Made by a program: the position numbers and the translations under genes | The notes under the pieces: generated by a model | What the model saw: only the letters and a program-made list of their open reading frames with translations | The model's database searches: none | What the model was told of the DNA's origin: nothing | Shown here: one piece after another, positions 60,933 through 64,000 of the stretch | Numbering within the stretch: position 1 is the first letter of the stretch | Layout of the letters: every line of letters starts with the position of its first letter | Source of the DNA: Cryobacterium adonitolivorans | GTDB lineage: Bacteria; Actinomycetota; Actinomycetes; Actinomycetales; Microbacteriaceae | Direction of reading: 5' to 3' | Assembly: GCF_004402695.1 (NCBI RefSeq) | Contig: NZ_SOFL01000034.1 | Coordinates: forward strand, 1-64,000 | Length of the DNA: 64,000 nt

Positions 60933-61208
60933 ATGACTCGATCACGAACTTTCCCTGGTATCGCTGCGATTGCGGCCGTGGTGCTCGCCTGCGCCGCGTG
61001 CTGCGCCGGCCCCCTTCTCGCGATCGTTGGCAGCATCGGGGCGGCATCCGCGATCGGCGCCCACTGGCTGCCCGGCCTCGCACTCGTCGCCGTGGCCGCA
61101 GGCGCCACAGTAGCCGTGCTCCTGGTGCGTCGACACCGCGTAAAGGCGTGCGTGCTGCCGACCGAACGCTCAACGGCGGGCCGGCCCCGCGACCTCAGCG
61201 TGCGCTGA
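60933..61208 (+). CDS. MerT/MerF-like small metal membrane protein
   Basis: A 91-aa protein with two transmembrane helices: FPGIAAIAAVVLACAACCAG (with the ACC pair), PLLAIVGSIGAASAIGAH, then LPGLALVAVAAGATVAVLLV, and a Cys-containing basic tail (VKACVLPT). The CC in a first helix with GPLLAIVG recalls MerT/MerF mercury importers. The identity is likely but not certain. Its end overlaps merR by 14 bases. Confidence 0.65.
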   Translation: MTRSRTFPGIAAIAAVVLACAACCAGPLLAIVGSIGAASAIGAHWLPGLALVAVAAGATVAVLLVRRHRVKACVLPTERSTAGRPRDLSVR

Positions 61209-61659
61209 GCCCAAAGAGCCGGGCACCCACCGGCGCGTCACCGATGCCGCCTGTGAGCACGACGCAGGCGCACGCATCTGTGCACGGCCCGGCCGGGGGT
61301 GCCTCGGACAGCCGAGCGGCCGCATCTTCCAGCTCGTGTGAAAGCCGGGTCAGGTCCTCGATCTGTGCCCGCGTCTCGGCCAGCCGTGCCGCGACCAACG
61401 GTTGCATCTCGCTCTGCACGTGAGCGCACACATCCGACTCGCGCGCCACCACAAGATCTTTGACCTCCGCGAGGCTCAGATCCAGTCGCTTCGCCCCGGC
61501 GACGAACAGCAGTCGCTCGACATCGGATTCGGTGTACATCCGGTATCCGTTCGCGGCCCGCTTGGCGGGGGAGAGCAGCCCCACACTTTCGTAGTAGCGG
61601 ATGGCGCTCGACGCCAAACCCGTGCGGCTAGCTACTTCGGAAATCCGCAGATCAGTCAT
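61195..61659 (-). CDS. MerR-family metal-responsive regulator
   Basis: A 154-aa MerR protein. The winged helix is MTDLRISEVASRTGLASSAI to RYYESVGLLSPAKRAANGYR. A dimer helix holds VARESDVCAHVQSEMQPLVA, and a C-terminal metal loop GPCTDACACVVL. Cysteines at 78, 126, 130 and 132 parallel the three ligands of MerR. It is convergent with the small membrane gene and would activate the two 19-bp-spacer promoters. The ATG at 61657-61659 is used. Confidence 0.85.
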   Translation of the reverse strand: MTDLRISEVASRTGLASSAIRYYESVGLLSPAKRAANGYRMYTESDVERLLFVAGAKRLDLSLAEVKDLVVARESDVCAHVQSEMQPLVAARLAETRAQIEDLTRLSHELEDAAARLSEAPPAGPCTDACACVVLTGGIGDAPVGARLFGLSAR

Positions 61660-61728
61660 GCACTAACCGTAAACGTTCTAGCCGCTTGAGGGCCTAGTGT
61701 TTCCGGTTCTAGCAAATATCCGGCTCCG

Positions 61729-61869
61729 TTAGCTGTCGTTGTGAGGTCGCAACGCGATCCATAATCCGCATCGTCGGCAGATGAAGCCAGCCCTTCCCAA
61801 CGCGTGCAATTGGTGACGCTGCAAAGTTCTCCCGCAGCAGGAGCAGACGTCGGTCGACTCAGTCTTCAC
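61729..61869 (-). CDS. 46-aa double-CxxC zinc-ribbon protein
   Basis: A short ORF from the GTG at 61867-61869 with VCSCCGRTLQRHQLHALGRA, then FICRRCGLWIAL. Two CxxC pairs with conserved spacing mark a small zinc ribbon. It overlaps the 103-aa gene by 11 bases in another frame, hinting at translational coupling. It lies in the gap before merR and is otherwise unremarkable. Confidence 0.55.
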   Translation of the reverse strand: MKTESTDVCSCCGRTLQRHQLHALGRAGFICRRCGLWIALRPHNDS

Positions 61870-62170
61870 GAGACGCGATTGCCTTCATGAGTTGCTCAGT
61901 TGTAGGGAGGCCCGCTAATCCTGAGGGGGTGAAGTAGATCCGGCAAGCAAGATCTGTTGTTCTGCCGTCTGTGGCAAACAGGTCTTCTCCGTTAAGGGTG
62001 AATGTGGGGGAGCCGGCAAACGGCACCTTGGCTGCGTCTTCAGACGTCCGCAGAAGCCGGTAAGCGACCGCTATGTCAGGGTTCCCGGTGTTATCAAGGG
62101 CAGCCTGTAGGCGGTGGCCAGCCTCGACCCAATTCGGGCACTCATCGATATGCAGTATTTCGATCCTCAT
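61859..62170 (-). CDS. Thioredoxin-like / mercury-associated small protein
   Basis: A 103-aa thioredoxin-fold-like protein: MRIEILHIDECPNWVEAGHR is the DxCPNW-type start, VPFAGSPTFTLNGEDLFATD is the cis-Pro region. Such proteins occur beside merA/merB or arsenic genes in Actinobacteria; one Cys is present instead of CxxC. The substrate is unknown. It is the last gene on the merR side of the first repeat site. Confidence 0.65.
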   Translation of the reverse strand: MRIEILHIDECPNWVEAGHRLQAALDNTGNPDIAVAYRLLRTSEDAAKVPFAGSPTFTLNGEDLFATDGRTTDLACRIYFTPSGLAGLPTTEQLMKAIASRED

Positions 62171-62324
62171 CTACCCATCATCCTCCCGACTCAGAAACGG
62201 GGTGGCCTGGTACAGAACTGTCGAAATCCTCCAATTGGCGCTGCGCTGCCAGAATTGATCGTTTGCGAGCACATCGGCGGCCCCGCCGCTGTGCGTGTGG
62301 ATTGCAGAGGTAAATGGGGGCTTG

Positions 62325-62365
62325 CATCCCATGGGTTATTGGTCGCTTTGGTTACGAGACACATC
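62325..62365 (-). repeat. Recombinase-site-like repeat, copy A
   Basis: CATCCCATGGGTTATTGG, then GGTTACGAGACACATC. The right half is exact; the left half has only GGGTTA. It stands 155 bases before the 103-aa gene. Part of the family with copies near 62.85, 63.77 and 0.1 kb. The surrounding 62171-62418 shows no gene. Confidence 0.5.
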
Positions 62366-62418
62366 AACTTTGCGAGCTCCATCGCTTGACCGCTCGCTAA
62401 ATGCGTGACGCGGGAGTC

Positions 62419-62805
62419 TTAGGAGTCCCTCGCGGCACGTGTTTCTGGATTCGTTCGAAGATGGAACGTCAATGATGCTCCGTATAGGGCGATGACGGTG
62501 CCTACGACCCAAACCGTGGTCGCGGGCCAATTGCTGTTCTGCACGGTTTGCGGGCCGATCGCGTTGTTAGGGCTGTCGTAGGTGCAATTCACGCCGAGGG
62601 GCATGAATGTCCGTTCGCCTGTAACTCGGGTGCCTTCGTTGAAGGGGCCGCCAGACTCGGGAAGGTGCCTCGAGCGCGTGCACTGGACGGCCGGAAGTTC
62701 CTTGCCGTCAAGAGTGATCCCGGCCAAGAATGCGCCTAGGGCGAGCAGGCCGAATACCGTGAGCATAAGAAGCCCTAAGAGCCGACGAAAGCGTGAACTC
62801 GTCAT
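62419..62805 (-). CDS. Membrane protein of unknown function
   Basis: A 128-aa protein with two transmembrane segments, LGLLMLTVFGLLALGAFLAG at the start and TTVWVVGTVIALYGASLTF near the end, and an extracytoplasmic loop with two cysteines (VQCTRSRHL, VNCTYDSP). No family. It is the only gene between repeat copies A and B. The ATG at 62803-62805 is used. Confidence 0.55.
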   Translation of the reverse strand: MTSSRFRRLLGLLMLTVFGLLALGAFLAGITLDGKELPAVQCTRSRHLPESGGPFNEGTRVTGERTFMPLGVNCTYDSPNNAIGPQTVQNSNWPATTVWVVGTVIALYGASLTFHLRTNPETRAARDS

Positions 62806-62852
62806 GCCGCAACCCTATTGGCCTCTATCGCCACAGCGTTGTTGTTGCCTCG

Positions 62853-62893
62853 ATACCCATGGGTTACGAGGCAGTTGGGTTGCGAGACACAAC
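62853..62893 (-). repeat. Recombinase-site-like repeat, copy B
   Basis: ATACCCATGGGTTACGAGGC, then AGTTGGGTTGCGAGACACAAC: two direct copies of GGxTxCGAGxCA with 4-5 bases between, only a few mismatches from copy C. It lies 48 bases before the membrane protein gene. Confidence 0.55.
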
Positions 62894-63021
62894 TCCGTGC
62901 TGGCTCGCGTCGACCAGTGTCGTTGTCCGTGCACGGCTGGGCGAGTCCTAATACTCGGCTACACAGTTCGCCGGGCCCGCTGTTGGCATCGAGACTCAGG
63001 AGAAGCGGCTGGCGCGTGGCT

Positions 63022-63651
63022 TTATGCGCGGCGCGCAGTGAGCGAATATGCCGCGAGCCCGAAGAGGACAGTTCCAGAAAAGCGCTCCATGGTCTTCATT
63101 TTAATGCCAGGTAGGAGACGTCGGACTCCGCTGCCGGTCAGGGCCCAGATCAGGTCCGGGAGCGATGCCATTGCGATGAAGATTAGTCCGAGGACGCTCA
63201 TCTGCACCCAGGCGGGGCCGGCGCCTTCCTTCACGAACGGTGGCAAGAACGAAAGGAAGAACACGGCTGTTTTGGGATTGAGCACCCCGACGAGTAGGCC
63301 GCGCTGGAAGGCCTTCGCGGGTTGGACCCTTGCACCGGTCGTCGCGAGGTCCGCGAGCAACGTGTTATTGCGAGAGCGCCATGCTTGGATGCCCAACCAG
63401 ATCAGGTAGCCCGCCCCCAAGACCTTGACAACGGTGAAAGCCGTCGCGCTGGCCGCGATGACCGCCGAGATGCCGATGACCGCGGCTAATACGTGCGCGA
63501 CGTATCCCAGCTCAACTCCCGCGACTCCACTCAGTCCCGCTCGACGCCCCGAGCTCAGGGTGGTGGTGAGGATGAACGCGACAGAAGGGCCAGGCGCCAG
63601 GACTAAGGGGAGGCAGGCTGCCATGAAAAGGAGAAAAGTGCTCGTCTGCAT
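63022..63651 (-). CDS. LysE/RhtB-family amino-acid exporter
   Basis: A 209-aa exporter. Start LLFMAACLPLVLAPGPSVAF, then HVLAAVIGISAVIAASATAF and GVLNPKTAVFFLSFLPPFV, the hallmark NPK(T/A)xxFFxxFxPxFV motif. It has six helices and would excrete a neutral or basic amino acid such as threonine. The ATG at 63649-63651 has GGAGAG upstream. It is the only gene between repeat copies B and C. Confidence 0.85.
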   Translation of the reverse strand: MQTSTFLLFMAACLPLVLAPGPSVAFILTTTLSSGRRAGLSGVAGVELGYVAHVLAAVIGISAVIAASATAFTVVKVLGAGYLIWLGIQAWRSRNNTLLADLATTGARVQPAKAFQRGLLVGVLNPKTAVFFLSFLPPFVKEGAGPAWVQMSVLGLIFIAMASLPDLIWALTGSGVRRLLPGIKMKTMERFSGTVLFGLAAYSLTARRA

Positions 63652-63767
63652 TAGGTGCTCTCCATCCGTCAGGTGGGGCGAGGCTATCAGCACAGTTGGT
63701 CGGCATTGTTTCGTGTCGTAGTCCCGAAGATGCAGTCGCCAAAGGACTGGTGCCAGCTGTCTCAGTA

Positions 63768-63806
63768 CGCATGGGATACGAGGCATTTAGGTTACGAGAC
63801 ACTTCA
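63768..63806 (-). repeat. Recombinase-site-like repeat, copy C
   Basis: CGCATGGGATACGAGGCATT, then TAGGTTACGAGACACTTC: the best copy, two direct 12-bp motifs. It stands 117 bases before the LysE-like gene. The stretch 63652-63925 shows no other gene. Confidence 0.55.
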
Positions 63807-63925
63807 TCGCGTCATGGCCGTACCCGGCGGAAGGATCGTTTGTGGCCCCCATGCGTTTCTGCCGAGACGGCGAGGTCTGCGAATACCTCGCCGCGATGCC
63901 GCCTCCGGACCCATACAATCCCTTC

Positions 63926-64000
63926 ATGGTGACATCACGGCGAGGGGACCAGTTCCGACCGGATTGGCGAACCGAATTTGCAATCCAGACAGGTCGACAA
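63926..64000 (+). CDS. Right-edge gene start, truncated
   Basis: From the ATG at 63926 the frame reads MVTSRRGDQFRPDWRTEFA and runs out of the window. TACAAT lies 7 bases before, so the message may be leaderless. Too short to identify. Confidence 0.35.
   Translation, partial: MVTSRRGDQFRPDWRTEFAIQTGRQ

Overview
The window looks like most of a large, GC-rich actinobacterial conjugative plasmid, or an equivalent integrated element. The host is probably a member of the Microbacteriaceae. Pointers are GC-rich codon use, a DUF7882-type protein, LAxTG-like sorting, CGNR and ANTAR proteins, leaderless MerR-type promoters and an SCO6880-type type IV secretion system (T4SS). No rRNA, tRNA or ordinary housekeeping gene was seen. 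The sequence runs off both ends, and I cannot tell whether the ends join into a circle.

Layout. 0-10.5 kb is accessory: a membrane protein, a lipase, a frameshifted TauE/SafE gene, IS scars, and a CHRD protein / class F sortase / lipoprotein operon. 10.9-13.5 kb is one operon with a VbhA-like antitoxin, a Fic protein, a serine recombinase and two unknowns. 13.5-17.8 kb holds an excisionase-like HTH protein, an NrdH-like redoxin, a candidate oriT, MobC, a relaxase and a coiled-coil partner. 18-28.9 kb is a mosaic of cargo (SDR, LAxTG-type surface adhesin, alpha/beta hydrolase, XRE-ImmA regulator) and decayed recombinase and IS pieces. 29-31 kb is an AbiE toxin-antitoxin pair. 31.1-39.9 kb is the T4SS operon on the minus strand: DUF6668, pilin-like, VirB8-like, VirB6-like, SCO6880-like, VirB4-like, VirD4-like, DUF4913. 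40-43.3 kb is a plus-strand companion operon with a ParA-like ATPase, a lipoprotein and a peptidoglycan hydrolase. 43.4-56 kb is the plasmid backbone: primase-type Rep, iterons, ParB-like protein, DUF3560 and DUF3846 proteins, ParA with an RHH partner, NrdH-like redoxin, SSB. 56-64 kb is accessory again: HEPN-like protein, Abi protein with an upstream structured RNA, an arsenic/mercury-type metal module with MerR control, and single-gene modules separated by a repeated recombinase-site-like sequence.

How it fits together. MobC and the relaxase would process oriT, the VirD4-like protein would recruit the complex, and the minus-strand T4SS plus the plus-strand hydrolase operon would form the channel. 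Rep, iterons, ParA/RHH and ParB-like proteins would maintain the plasmid; Fic, AbiE and Abi would stabilise it or defend the host.

The strongest unexplained signals are three. First, a ~135-nt structured element occurs four times upstream of the ParB-like, DUF3560, DUF3846 and NrdH-SSB genes; its closing stem is conserved by compensatory changes. Second, the Fic protein, a 165-aa neighbour, the relaxase and its partner share a C-terminal motif that could be a common T4SS export signal. Third, a 12-bp TGTCTCGTAACC-type repeat brackets single-gene modules at the window ends.
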